Assembly (NCBI RefSeq): GCF_003605645.1
Contig: NZ_QVMU01000012.1
Location: 1 to 64,000 of the forward strand
DNA length: 64,000 bases
Direction: 5' to 3'
Source: Vibrio sinensis
GTDB taxonomy: Bacteria; Pseudomonadota; Gammaproteobacteria; Enterobacterales; Vibrionaceae
The position numbers and the translations under genes were made by a program. A model generated the notes under the pieces. That model was not told the origin of the DNA and did no database searches. It saw only the letters and a list, made by a program, of their open reading frames with translations. Below, piece by piece: positions 1-9,847 of this stretch (the stretch's first letter is position 1; every line of letters starts with the position of its first letter).

Positions 1-116
1 AAGAGTTGAGGGACAATGGCAAACGGCTAATACTTCCTAAAAAGAGAAAAAGAAAGCCTTACCCCAGAGCTGTGCTAAAAAAAGCGCAAAAATACCCCTC
101 ACGCTCTAGAGATAAA

Positions 117-146
117 AATGCCACTCGCTCTTAAGCGAGTGGCATT
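117..146 (-). terminator. Rho-independent terminator of the GGDEF gene
   Basis: An inverted repeat (AATGCCACTCGC / GCGAGTGGCATT) is followed on the minus strand by a short T tract. It lies just beyond the stop codon of the minus-strand diguanylate cyclase gene. Confidence 0.75.
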
Positions 147-207
147 ACTCCATGAGTGGCTTTTATTGAGCAGATTGCGTTCAGATATTATTTATCTGTT
201 ATTGTTA

Positions 208-2187
208 TTACTTTCGATAGGTATTTTCAATAATCGGTGCAACTAATAGTTCCTGAACTGCCGTCGGAAAAACAACATTGTTTTTACCCGTGCGTTTTGC
301 CTCATAGAGGTTGTTGTCAGCTTTACGGAAAAACATATCGTTATCTAGAATCTGCTGAGTCGTACCAGCAATACTCACCCCAACAGATGAAGTGATACAT
401 AACTCGCCAACTTGAGTGGTAAATTTTTCATTACTGATGGCAGCACGAATTGATTCGATTCTCTCGATGATATTCTCATCATCTAATAACAACGCTAAAA
501 ACTCTTCACCGCCCCAGCGTGTTAATAGCTCACCGTGATGAATCAATGGGATCATACGGTTTGCCATAGCGATAAGCACTTCATCGCCGACATCGTGACC
601 ATGAGTATCATTAACCGCTTTAAAATCATCGACATCAAAGAGAACAATTCGATATTTACACTCACACAACACATTTTCGCCATTGTCTAGCTGATGATGA
701 TAATAACGACGGTTATTTAAACCGGTTAATGAATCAACAAAACTAAGCGTTTCCAGCTCTTGATTTTTCTTTTTCACAATAAAAACTTTACGAATAAAGA
801 AGATCAGCATGGCTAATGAGAAAGCGCTCCAGATACTCACAACTTCAAATCGCAACGTCTCTTTTTGCAATTGGCTCGCTTTAAGTTTGTTTTGCATATC
901 CAATATTTCAACCCGTTGACGTATTTGACGCATCGCAAACGCATTTTCCAAATCAACCACTTTACTTAATAACTGTTTCTTTTCCTGTTGGTAATAGGTT
1001 TCAAACATCGCCAAAGCACGTTGATAATCGCCCAGAGCTGAGTACACTTTAGCTTTTTGGCGGTCAGCTCGAATCAGCCATCGGCTATGTTCAACTGACG
1101 AAAACATATCAATTGCCCGATCAACGCTTTTCAGCGCAGCTTGATATTCACCCATGGCTAATTCGACACGAGATAAAACCAAAAAACATTGTCCATATTC
1201 ATATGGAAACTGCTCAGCGGATGGCAATGCAACGCATGCTTGAGCTGCTTGTTTTGCGGCTTGATTATGTTTAGTTAATAGCTTTATGTCTGCCAAGCCT
1301 TTCAAGTTCAACAAGCGATTTCTTGGCTGTGTCTTTGCTTCATCATAATATTTCAAAGAGTTCAGATAGGCTTGCTCGGCAAGTTTTGCATTTCCCTTGC
1401 TACGATATACATAAGCTTCGTTAAGATAGAAAATCTGCATCACCGATGGTTCATTACTTCCACTGGCAAGATAGAGGGTTCGAGCTTGTAAAATGTACTC
1501 CAGTGCTTTATCCCAGTTTTCAATTAATACGTATAATAAACCTAAATTATTGTGAAGTTTACTGTTGTACAACGTTGCTGATAGCTGATCGGCAACTTCA
1601 ATTCCCCGCAAGAAATACTGCTGTGCATCCACCAATTGATTTGATGCATTACTTAAAAAACCCGCTGTGTTGTAAGCTCGCGGTAAAAGAAATAGCGCAT
1701 GGTTTTTTTCCGCAATATGAATTGCTTGCTTAATGGTTATCATGCCCTTAGGTACTTCCCCATGCCGTGCGTATTCAACCGCTTTATCCACCAGCAACTG
1801 GGCTTTTAGCCAATGTAATTGATGCTTGCGAGCAAGTGACGACAACTCTTGTGTATACTTTTCAAACAATTCGGTGTCTTTGTTCTGTTTCGCTGCATTT
1901 CTCAGAATCAGCAAGTGATAGGCACGCTGTATTGGCGTTTGCTTGACACGGAATTTACTATCGAGATCACCAAGACGTTCGACTGCTTTTGGCGCATCTT
2001 GCATCGATAACTTTTTAATTTTGACTAACTGAGTACCGTAAGCTGTCAATTCAAGCTCACTATCTGGGTTATAGCCTGGTATTTCAGTGGAGATTGCAAC
2101 GGGATCTATCCAGTACAAGATGGCGACAGTGGCAGAGAAAATGCTGAAGCAGAGAATCACGATAGATACTAACACACTATTTTTCAT
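208..2187 (-). CDS. Diguanylate cyclase with periplasmic TPR sensor region
   Basis: Predicted inner-membrane c-di-GMP synthase. An N-terminal hydrophobic segment (about residues 5-27) is followed by roughly 400 residues of helical TPR-like repeats, probably periplasmic. A short coiled coil, a second membrane segment (about 447-468) and a C-terminal GGDEF domain (about 487-640) follow. The active-site loop reads RWGGEEF, so the cyclase should be active. The RxxD inhibitory site that normally precedes it is replaced by HHGE, so product inhibition at that site is doubtful. Transcribed alone, with its own terminator. The ligand sensed by the TPR part is unknown. Confidence 0.88.
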   Translation of the reverse strand: MKNSVLVSIVILCFSIFSATVAILYWIDPVAISTEIPGYNPDSELELTAYGTQLVKIKKLSMQDAPKAVERLGDLDSKFRVKQTPIQRAYHLLILRNAAKQNKDTELFEKYTQELSSLARKHQLHWLKAQLLVDKAVEYARHGEVPKGMITIKQAIHIAEKNHALFLLPRAYNTAGFLSNASNQLVDAQQYFLRGIEVADQLSATLYNSKLHNNLGLLYVLIENWDKALEYILQARTLYLASGSNEPSVMQIFYLNEAYVYRSKGNAKLAEQAYLNSLKYYDEAKTQPRNRLLNLKGLADIKLLTKHNQAAKQAAQACVALPSAEQFPYEYGQCFLVLSRVELAMGEYQAALKSVDRAIDMFSSVEHSRWLIRADRQKAKVYSALGDYQRALAMFETYYQQEKKQLLSKVVDLENAFAMRQIRQRVEILDMQNKLKASQLQKETLRFEVVSIWSAFSLAMLIFFIRKVFIVKKKNQELETLSFVDSLTGLNNRRYYHHQLDNGENVLCECKYRIVLFDVDDFKAVNDTHGHDVGDEVLIAMANRMIPLIHHGELLTRWGGEEFLALLLDDENIIERIESIRAAISNEKFTTQVGELCITSSVGVSIAGTTQQILDNDMFFRKADNNLYEAKRTGKNNVVFPTAVQELLVAPIIENTYRK

Positions 2188-2899
2188 GTAATTTTCTGTC
2201 TATTTCGAGCCAAGATCAGGCCAGATGTTACTACGCGAATTTGATTCCGACAATAGAAATATCAATAGTATATATACGGGTAATCATGCAATAAAACTTG
2301 AGGTCGCCAGAAAGACAAGCGATAAAAATATCGCTAGCAAATGCTTAGTTCGTGATTAATACCTCGTAACTATAAACTATTCCCCTACCTTGCTTGATAT
2401 CTCGATTTCCGCGTTCTACTTTTTTCTCTAGAAAGAGAAAAACGATGATGTACATTTTTAGCTATTACCAAGGATGGAATAGTGCTTTTTCTTTTATCGT
2501 TTTTACTTTTCTTCCATATAAGTATACATCTGCATACTCAAGTAATGCTTATCATGATGTGATCTTTATCACCTCACCACTCCACGTTTTCGCTCGCCTT
2601 ATACTCATTCTTAACTAAACACGCAAAAGCCACGTTTATCGATTAGTTAAATTAAGCCACCAAAATGCAAACTTATTCGGGTTTGAGTGCATAAATAGTA
2701 CATATTTCTCTCAACAAATCTGAAAAGTAAGTTTGTATTTCAAAAATAAAACAAACGCAAAATGATATAGTCATTAATTTTCATTAACTTACCAAAAACG
2801 AAACAATACAACAACATAATAATCCATTGCAGTGAGTTCAACTGAGGGGTATATGTAAATAGAAATAAAATTCTTTAATAGCAGACATTAGTAAAATTT
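2188..2899. other. Intergenic region, divergent promoters
   Basis: About 710 bp, AT-rich, between the divergent GGDEF gene and the peptide transporter. I see no convincing gene. A 74-codon open frame at 2394-2618 lacks a ribosome binding site and any family resemblance. The only clear motif is the CRP-like site at 2558-2573. Confidence 0.6.
2555..2576 (+). promoter_or_regulatory. CRP-like binding site upstream of the peptide transporter
   Basis: The core TGTGA-N6-TCACC (2558-2573) matches the CRP consensus TGTGA-N6-TCACA at nine of ten positions. It lies 327 bp before the transporter start codon, so a distal promoter or long leader would be needed. Confidence 0.5.
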
Positions 2900-4291
2900 A
2901 TGGTAAACCAACATCGACAAATCTTAGGCCACCCACGCGGGCTATTTCTTTTATTTGGTACTGAACTTTGGGAACGCTTCTCATACTACGCAATGAGAGC
3001 CATCCTGGTATTATTCTTAACTGACACAACCATCAATGGTGGTTTGGGCTGGTCGACTAAAGATGCTCTGGATCTCTACGGCATCTATACTGGACTCGTC
3101 TACATCACTCCACTTATTGGTGGCTGGTTAGCAGATAATTACCTAGGCCAACGCCGCTCGATTATTATCGGTGGTGCATTAATGGCAATTGGTCAATTTA
3201 CCTTGGCCGTTCCGGGTGATGTTCTGGGTTTAGATACCATCCACACATTCTATTTAGGCTTAGCTTTGCTTGTTGCTGGTAGCGGCATGTTTAAGCCAAA
3301 CATCTCTACCATGGTAGGTGACTTGTATTCAGAGGGTGACCATCGCCGTGATGGTGCATTTACTATCTTCTATATGGGTATCAACATTGGTTCTCTTCTT
3401 GCTGGTGTTGTCTCTGGTTCAGTGACTAACGAATTCGGCTGGCGTGCAGGCTTTATTGTTGCTGGTATCGGTATGGTAATGAGCATCATCATTCAAATGA
3501 CCATGGCTAAATCTTGGTTGGGTGATATTGGTACTGTTCCTGCTGCTGCACGTGATCTTGAGAAGAAACACGCAACACAAAAAGAGCCACTGACAAAACA
3601 AGAAATGGATCGCTTAAAAGTGATCATGGTTATGGGTCTATTCGTTATTGTATTCTGGGCTGGTTTTGAACAAGCTGGTGGTTTGATGAACATCTACACC
3701 CAACAATATACTGACCGTATGATTGGTGGCTTTGAAGTTCCTGCTGCCTGGTTCCAATCATTAAACCCATTCTTCATTATTACACTTGCTCCTGTGCTCG
3801 CGGCACTTTGGGTTAAATTAGGTAAGAATGAACCAAGTTCACCGATTAAATTCGCATTTGCACTATTCTTCTTGGCACTCGGCTTCCTATGTATGGTTGG
3901 CGCAGTAATCCAGCAAGGCGGCGATCTCAATGTGAAAACTTCAATGATGTGGTTAGTTGGTGCATTCTTCTTCCACACATTAGGTGAACTGTGTATTTCT
4001 CCTATTGGTCTATCACTAGTTACGAAACTGGCACCGCTTCGCCTTGCATCACTAATGATGGGCGCTTGGTTTGGTTTCAATGCGATTGCTAACTATGTTG
4101 CTGGCCTTATCGGTTCTCACGTTGGTGAACTGGGTACAATGGCTATCTTTGGCGGCATCGCAATTGCGGCAACCATTTCAGGTCTGATTCTACTGATTTT
4201 CGCTAGCACACTAGTGAAATGGATGCACGGCGCTGAAAGCAATGCAAGTAACGCTGAACAAGTGGAAGAGCAACAAACACAGATTGCTTAA
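2900..4291 (+). CDS. POT/PTR family proton-dependent oligopeptide transporter
   Basis: Inner-membrane di/tripeptide:H+ symporter of the major facilitator superfamily. The POT signature ELWERFSYYAMR (residues 15-26) carries the conserved ExxERFxYY proton-coupling motif, and GWLADNYLGQRRS (about 75-87) is the MFS loop 2-3 motif. About 12-14 hydrophobic segments span the 463 residues, close to the size of bacterial Dtp proteins. It ends in a charged tail rich in Glu and Gln. A strong terminator follows at once, so it is monocistronic. Which E. coli Dtp paralogue it matches cannot be settled by eye. Confidence 0.92.
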   Translation: MVNQHRQILGHPRGLFLLFGTELWERFSYYAMRAILVLFLTDTTINGGLGWSTKDALDLYGIYTGLVYITPLIGGWLADNYLGQRRSIIIGGALMAIGQFTLAVPGDVLGLDTIHTFYLGLALLVAGSGMFKPNISTMVGDLYSEGDHRRDGAFTIFYMGINIGSLLAGVVSGSVTNEFGWRAGFIVAGIGMVMSIIIQMTMAKSWLGDIGTVPAAARDLEKKHATQKEPLTKQEMDRLKVIMVMGLFVIVFWAGFEQAGGLMNIYTQQYTDRMIGGFEVPAAWFQSLNPFFIITLAPVLAALWVKLGKNEPSSPIKFAFALFFLALGFLCMVGAVIQQGGDLNVKTSMMWLVGAFFFHTLGELCISPIGLSLVTKLAPLRLASLMMGAWFGFNAIANYVAGLIGSHVGELGTMAIFGGIAIAATISGLILLIFASTLVKWMHGAESNASNAEQVEEQQTQIA

Positions 4292-4316
4292 CACTAACTG
4301 TTAATATCTCAATTAA

Positions 4317-4346
4317 AGCCCAGTCGTCGTTACTGGGCTTTTTTTC
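4317..4346 (+). terminator. Terminator of the peptide transporter gene
   Basis: Stem AAGCCCAGT / ACTGGGCTT with loop cgtcgtt is followed by a run of seven T. Confidence 0.9.
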
Positions 4347-4477
4347 GTCTGTTTGTCCCGTCCTGAATGACGCCTATCATCAGGTGCTAGCAGGACTCAG
4401 CAGATAATTTCGCTACACATCACAATCATCAAAACTGTTAAGCTTCGCACTACCCTGCCTTAATAAATGTACTTATT

Positions 4478-4830
4478 AAAGTGTCTGTCCCTAATAATTC
4501 TCCCTAGTAATTCTGTGCCTGTCCCCTAAGCTCTTACGTCATAACATTGAGGTGTCTGTCCTTAGAAAGGATGCTTAGAAAGAATTTCACCTAAAAATGC
4601 CAATCCTAAAACACTTAGAGAAATTAAAGCGTCTGTCCCCCATATTCCTGATGACGATACTGAATGTGGTATTGAAGCGCTCACACCGGCTCTAGAATAT
4701 AGACATAATTAAAGTATCTGTCCCTATTACAACCATTACTATTAGGACAAGATAGAAGTGCCTGTCCCTAGAAAAGGACACCATTACTTCCCCATTACTA
4801 AGAACAAAATAGAAGTGTCTGTCCCTAAAA
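4478..4830 (+). repeat. Array of seven GTGTCTGTCCC-type repeats
   Basis: Seven copies of an 11-bp core begin at 4481, 4515, 4552, 4629, 4714, 4758 and 4815, all in the same orientation. Variants are GTGTCTGTCCC, GTGCCTGTCCC, GCGTCTGTCCC and GTATCTGTCCC, usually preceded by A-rich sequence (ATTAAAG or ATAGAAG) and followed by TA. Several can fold with a nearby GGACA into small hairpins, for example TGTCC-ctagaaaa-GGACA at 4762-4779. Spacing is irregular (34 to 85 bp), so this is not a CRISPR. It resembles REP elements of the kind associated with RAYT (Y1) transposases. No transposase gene is nearby. Confidence 0.75.
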
Positions 4831-4869
4831 AAAGAAGATAGGAAAGGTAGATAAATGACAGATAACAAA

Positions 4870-4908
4870 AAAGCCCCCAATGCCGATGTCCGTCGGTATT
4901 GAGGGCTT
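4870..4908 (-). terminator. Terminator of gltS
   Basis: A long stem with mismatches (AAGCCC-CAAT-CCGA against TCGG-ATTG-GGGCTT) is followed on the minus strand by TTTTTTG. It lies 60 bp past the gltS stop codon. Confidence 0.85.
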
Positions 4909-4968
4909 AAATTGCAATACGTTGCTTTACTACTTTTCGGTTAACGCTCTAACTCTTAGCGATGAGGG

Positions 4969-6195
4969 TTAACCAAGAAACGAGATACAACCTTGTAGAA
5001 TAATCAGGTTCACAATGTCGATAAAGAATGCACCAACAATGGGTACTACCATGAATGCCTGTGGCGATGGGCCGAAACGGTTCACAATCGATCCCATGTT
5101 CATTACTGCTGTTGGCGTTGCACCTAGGCCAAAACCACAATGACCACTCGAAATCACTGCCGCATCGTAATTGCTTCCCATGACTTTGAACGTCACGAAG
5201 TAAGAAAATACGCCTAACACAACAGACTGCACGATTAAAATCACAAGGAATGGGATCGCTAAGTCGAAAATATTCCACAATTTCAGGCTCATCAACGCCA
5301 TCGCTAAGAATAGTGCTAACGAAACAGTTCCAAGGATATCGACAGTTTCTACGTCGATTTTACGACACTTAGTAATTTCAAATACGTTAGTGATCACCAC
5401 ACCAATAAACAGTGCATAAACAAAATCGGGGATCATTAGCCATTTCACTTCAAAGCTTCTAACGATTTCGCCTAAGTAATGTGCCCCGGTGACACAAATT
5501 AAAACAATCGATAATCCTTCAATCACTTTCTTAGCGGTTACTTTGTCGATTTCATCTTCGTTATAAGTCACCAATTCAGGAAAACGTTCGTGTGTTTGTA
5601 AGCTACGACCATACTCCGATTCTAGATTATCACGTACGATCAATCGTTGTGCGACAGGGCTACCAATGATACCGCCCATAACAAGACCAAATGTTGCAGA
5701 AGCCATTGCGATTTCTAGTACATTTTCAAGTCCGTATAAGTCTTGGAACGTTTGCGCCCAAGCAGCACCAGTACCGTGACCACCTGATAAAGTTATCGAA
5801 CCAGCGATTAATCCCATTAATGGATCTAAACCAAGTAGTGACGCCAGTGAAACGCCAACTATATTTTGAATAACGATGTAAACCGATGCGACCGCCAAAA
5901 ACAGGAAAACTTTTGCCCCGCCTTTAACCAACTGGGTGTAGTTTGCTGCTAAGCCAACTGTGGCGAAAAACATCAGCATAAATGTGTTCTGCAGTGGTAA
6001 GTCAAACTGTAATTCAATGCCATTTAGGTGTAGGCCAGTAATAATAAAAGCGATGATTAGACCACCGACAATTGGCTCTGGAATATTAAACTTCTTCAAG
6101 ATTGGAAGTTTGGCATTAATAAAGTGGCCTAAAAACAGCACACTAATAGCGACTAAAAACGACTCCTGCGGACCCACTGATATGAAATGATTCAT
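4969..6195 (-). CDS. gltS: Sodium/glutamate symporter GltS
   Basis: Inner-membrane Na+-coupled glutamate carrier of the ESS family. The 408 residues match the family length of about 400, with two inverted halves of five transmembrane helices. Landmarks are NIPEPIVGGLI in the first half, the glycine-rich reentrant loop SGGHGTGAAWAQ (about residues 136-147), and the matching loop SSGHCGFGLGATPTA in the second half. It begins MNHFISVGPQESFLVAISVL, close to known GltS starts. Single gene with its own terminator. Confidence 0.95.
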   Translation of the reverse strand: MNHFISVGPQESFLVAISVLFLGHFINAKLPILKKFNIPEPIVGGLIIAFIITGLHLNGIELQFDLPLQNTFMLMFFATVGLAANYTQLVKGGAKVFLFLAVASVYIVIQNIVGVSLASLLGLDPLMGLIAGSITLSGGHGTGAAWAQTFQDLYGLENVLEIAMASATFGLVMGGIIGSPVAQRLIVRDNLESEYGRSLQTHERFPELVTYNEDEIDKVTAKKVIEGLSIVLICVTGAHYLGEIVRSFEVKWLMIPDFVYALFIGVVITNVFEITKCRKIDVETVDILGTVSLALFLAMALMSLKLWNIFDLAIPFLVILIVQSVVLGVFSYFVTFKVMGSNYDAAVISSGHCGFGLGATPTAVMNMGSIVNRFGPSPQAFMVVPIVGAFFIDIVNLIILQGCISFLG

Positions 6196-6375
6196 AAAAC
6201 CTCTTTGTTCTGACTCTCAATTTTTAGGAATTTGAGAGTGTGAGTTGTGTTTCTGTCGTTCAGTGTGCACATCCAAAGCACCCATTACCAATACGAAACC
6301 AATGAAATTATCAAATAGTGGGAATAATTAAGCTTTTGATGATATTTATTTCTCATAAAACGGAAAATAACTGCA

Positions 6376-6413
6376 TAAAAAAATCCGAGTGTACAAAATA
6401 CACTCGGATTTTT
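6376..6413 (-). terminator. Terminator of the chitobiase gene
   Basis: A 15-bp perfect stem (AAAAATCCGAGTGTA / TACACTCGGATTTTT) with loop caaaa and T tracts on both sides. It lies between the chitobiase stop and the gltS promoter. Confidence 0.88.
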
Positions 6414-6483
6414 ATCGCAAAAGTATTCGCCAATATTGACTAGTTACTTAAAAGTTTATCCTTATAAACGCCAATTCTTGGGT

Positions 6484-9138
6484 TTATTTTACACGGGTAA
6501 CTCGGCTCTGTTTCTCACCAGTTGCGGAAATGGTACGAATAAGAACTTCACCATCAACACTTGGTTTCTGAGCGTCATCATATGTCATCCACGTTTTACC
6601 ATCGAATGAATATTGAAGTTCAACACCTGGGAATTGAACATTCATTGCTAACTTGCCCGCTTCAATCTTCGCACCCGGAACAGGTAAACGGTAATCAATA
6701 CCCGCTTTTTCTAGTTTTGCTAGTTCACGTTGGCCAAGGATGTTAGCAAAGCGGTTGAAGTCTTTGTTTAACGCCTCTTTATCGACAAGTTGAGTCTGTT
6801 GTGAATACTCTACGCCGACTTTATAGTCATTTTCCCAGTCTGCGCGATGCCAAGCACGCTCTGCTGCGGCAAGAACTCGTGGGAATACCATGTATTCATA
6901 TTGCTCATCGGTACGAACCGTTTCAGACCAAAGTTGTGCCGACAAACCATAGAAAGGTTTTGCTTCAATTTCGCCTTTTCCTGAGAATCCGTTACCATCA
7001 CGGTCTAGTGATGTCTCCGCATTTTGTGGCATGTTTTCTGGAGCAAAGCCAAACATCTTACGTGTATCAGTCGCTCGAGTAGCCCAGTAGTAACCACGCT
7101 CTTTGGCATCAATTTCATAAGGCATATCCATGTAAACGTAATCTGGGTTAGAAACAATCACGTCATACCCTTTCTTAGACCACTCATACACTGACGATGT
7201 ACCGCCCCAGTAAAGAACATCCCAGAAGTTTACACGCGTATTTTCCGTCGCAAAATCCTCCTCACCACCCTCACTGTACTTCAAGCCATCTTGCCAAGCT
7301 TGGAAGTTTGGAATGCCTTTCTCTGCCACTATCTTAGACACTTGCTCAGCAAAATAGCTCGGCAGATGCGCGTAGTCGCTAACCGTACCATCTTGGATTA
7401 GAGTCTGACATTGTGGCGATTTAGCAAACGGCTTGTCTTGTTGAGACAGATCAATCGATCCTTTCCAATCAACATTATCTGCCGCTTGGCTGTCTTGGAA
7501 ACCAGCGCCTAGTTTGATATTTTTCGCTTCATCACCACCAAAGTGCCATGTTGTCAGTGGCGCGCCAGCTTCTTGGTGCATCGCCGCGACTTCAGAGATC
7601 ACTTTGTCGACGAAGCGAGTTGAAGAATCAAGACATGGATTAATAAAGCTTTGTTTGTCATAAAACTGAACCGTTGTGACGTTCGATGTATCTTGAGGAT
7701 CCATCAGACGATATTCATTCGCTTCACTATCTTTACCCGCTGCCATTAAGCGTTCATAACGAGCTTCCATTGACACAACTGCTGAGCGAGCATGCGCTGG
7801 CATATCGATTTCAGGAATGACTTCGATATCACGCGCTTTTGCGTACTTCAAAATATCAACATAATCCGCTTTACTGAAGTAACCCGAACCAAAGTTATCT
7901 GAAGTAGGTCCAGAGCCTAACTGAGGTAACAGACATTGTTGCTCATCAAGATCAAAGCAACGCTGGCCGCCGATATCCGTTAACTCAGGAAGGCCTGGAA
8001 TTTCTAGACGCCAACCCTCATCATCAGTTAAATGAAGGTGCAGCTTATTCATTTTGTACGCTGCCATTTGGTCCAGCGTAGCAAGTATCGCTTCTTTAGA
8101 ATGGAAGTTACGTGCCACGTCAACCATCACGCCACGATATTCAAAGCGCGGTGCATCCTTGATCACTAACTCAGGCAGTGAATCTGGACGTTGGCTATCC
8201 ACCAAGCCAAAAATAGACTGAATTGCGTAAAACGCACCGGCTTGGTCAAATGCTTTAATTACAATACCGTCTTCTTGGATACTGAGTTCATACGCTCCAG
8301 ATTTAGCCAGTTCACCGCTAAAGTCACTAGGTTCAACCGTGATACTCACTGGAAGATCACCATCAATATTGACATTCAATAGCTCAGCACGGTCATCTAT
8401 CGCTTCATATTGTGCAGCGTTAAATGCTCCCTGTGGCAATGCGATACCGTTAGTGATATTAATTGTACTTTCGCCAGCTTCGACGAACATTGGAGTTGGT
8501 AGTAACGTTGTTGCGACGTCTTGCGTTGTAATATCGGCATTCTTCTCGAAGCGAGAAACTGCCGTTGCCATTACATTGTTATCATCTGGCGTACGTTTAA
8601 GGTTATTACCTTCTAAACCGGTAACAAAAGAAGCGACATCTTCCGTATTCAACGACGCAATCATCTTAGGTTCAGCATTAGGAGCGGTAACAAATGCGCC
8701 AGGCATGAAATCTGTTTCGAATAACTGCCAATACTCACTGATTAGCGGTAATACAACTTCTTCCCCAGCAGCGAAGCCATCAAATTTTTCTGTTGGCTCA
8801 AGTTTGTGCAAGTCACCTGTTATACGAGAAATTTTAAATTGGTCATTATCGACATCAAGAATTAAGCGGATGCTGTGAAAATAAATAGCCCAATCTTTAG
8901 AATTAACAGCTTCGCCATCATTCACTAAGGTCATATTGACTTGATTACACGATGCCCACTCTGCACCTAAATCTTTACACGCTAAGCCTTCGTTTGCACC
9001 GTGGTTCGTCAACACTTCATATTGAATATCTAAATTATCAGCCAAGGTGTTAACAACTTGCTGTTCTGGGTTTTGTAATGAAGAGCATCCCGCTAACGTC
9101 GCGATAACAGAAGCGGCAATCAAACTATGTTTCAACAT
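6484..9138 (-). CDS. chb: N,N'-diacetylchitobiase (GH20 beta-N-acetylhexosaminidase), lipoprotein
   Basis: Splits chitobiose and short chitooligosaccharides to GlcNAc. Residues 1-18 form a lipoprotein signal with lipobox LAGC, so it should be anchored to a membrane. The order is an N-terminal carbohydrate-binding-like domain, a GH20b-type alpha/beta domain, then the TIM-barrel catalytic domain, which contains MNKLHLHLTDDEGWRLEI and the catalytic Asp-Glu pair in WHFGGDEAKN (about residue 530). A C-terminal Ig-like domain (GVELQYSFDGKTW) closes it. The 884 residues match the length of the characterised V. harveyi chitobiase. A CRP-like site lies about 226 bp upstream. Confidence 0.95.
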   Translation of the reverse strand: MLKHSLIAASVIATLAGCSSLQNPEQQVVNTLADNLDIQYEVLTNHGANEGLACKDLGAEWASCNQVNMTLVNDGEAVNSKDWAIYFHSIRLILDVDNDQFKISRITGDLHKLEPTEKFDGFAAGEEVVLPLISEYWQLFETDFMPGAFVTAPNAEPKMIASLNTEDVASFVTGLEGNNLKRTPDDNNVMATAVSRFEKNADITTQDVATTLLPTPMFVEAGESTINITNGIALPQGAFNAAQYEAIDDRAELLNVNIDGDLPVSITVEPSDFSGELAKSGAYELSIQEDGIVIKAFDQAGAFYAIQSIFGLVDSQRPDSLPELVIKDAPRFEYRGVMVDVARNFHSKEAILATLDQMAAYKMNKLHLHLTDDEGWRLEIPGLPELTDIGGQRCFDLDEQQCLLPQLGSGPTSDNFGSGYFSKADYVDILKYAKARDIEVIPEIDMPAHARSAVVSMEARYERLMAAGKDSEANEYRLMDPQDTSNVTTVQFYDKQSFINPCLDSSTRFVDKVISEVAAMHQEAGAPLTTWHFGGDEAKNIKLGAGFQDSQAADNVDWKGSIDLSQQDKPFAKSPQCQTLIQDGTVSDYAHLPSYFAEQVSKIVAEKGIPNFQAWQDGLKYSEGGEEDFATENTRVNFWDVLYWGGTSSVYEWSKKGYDVIVSNPDYVYMDMPYEIDAKERGYYWATRATDTRKMFGFAPENMPQNAETSLDRDGNGFSGKGEIEAKPFYGLSAQLWSETVRTDEQYEYMVFPRVLAAAERAWHRADWENDYKVGVEYSQQTQLVDKEALNKDFNRFANILGQRELAKLEKAGIDYRLPVPGAKIEAGKLAMNVQFPGVELQYSFDGKTWMTYDDAQKPSVDGEVLIRTISATGEKQSRVTRVK

Positions 9139-9847
9139 CTTACCTACCTTAAATAATCAACAATGTATTACCAAAAATGTCAGTGACAAACGAACAACTC
9201 ACTGATGGCGTAAATATATAGCCATTTAATTCGCTTAGTAAATTTATTGAATTAATTAAGGTGAAGCAGATCAAATTCTATAAATTCAACTGCCTTTTAT
9301 TCTTTAAAAAACAACAAGTTAAAATTTACGTCAAATTCCATAATTACTAATAGACAAATTTGACGTGATCAAAATCACACAAAAATGCAACAAAACAACA
9401 TATTATCGAAGCAATATCACAGAGTGAGATAATGAATTTAAGGGAAGCTAGGGAATAGCGATACAACAACGTGAACTTAGTCACCTTATGCAGAGCATTG
9501 CTCTCACCACCAAGAGGAATAATTAACGAAAGTGACGAGAAAGTGTGATGTGCAGCAAGATGCAAATAAACAACTGGCGTCAAAAGCACCCACTTAATTA
9601 TCAATAGAAAACAACATACATAGATTTAGTACTATCGTGCGCGCTAGTTCAGAACTTTAAGTAGTCAGCATGGTTCTAAATCGATGGTCAACGCCCCCGC
9701 AACGGCTATACACGCACCGAGAGCGCCTCGAAAGGCACACTTAAATTAATGATGTTGGGATGAATAGTGTTAAATGCTTTTACTCGAATCTCATCGCTAA
9801 AAAAGGAAACCCAAGCAATAACTAAGATCATCGAGTCATTACCCATC
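9139..9847. other. Chitobiase upstream region, otherwise empty
   Basis: About 700 bp without a supported gene. It holds the chitobiase promoter side (AT-rich, 9139-9400) and the CRP-like site. The 85-codon minus-strand frame at 9347-9604 would overlap this control region, lacks a ribosome binding site and is not recognisable. I see nothing definite in 9605-9847. Confidence 0.5.
9364..9379 (-). promoter_or_regulatory. CRP-like site upstream of chitobiase
   Basis: CGTGA-tcaaaa-TCACA differs from the CRP consensus TGTGA-N6-TCACA by one base. Its position, about 226 bp before the chb start codon, fits carbon-source control of chitin use, which is usual in vibrios. Confidence 0.5.

Noticed and set aside
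2394..2618. 74-codon plus-strand frame before the peptide transporter
   Set aside because: No Shine-Dalgarno, atypical composition, and no recognisable domain. It covers the CRP-like site.
4478..4830. CRISPR array
   Set aside because: The repeat core is only 11 bp, spacing ranges from 34 to 85 bp, flanks are not conserved, and no cas genes are in the window.
9347..9604. 85-codon minus-strand frame upstream of chitobiase
   Set aside because: No ribosome binding site, no family pattern, and it would overlap the chitobiase control region including the CRP-like site.
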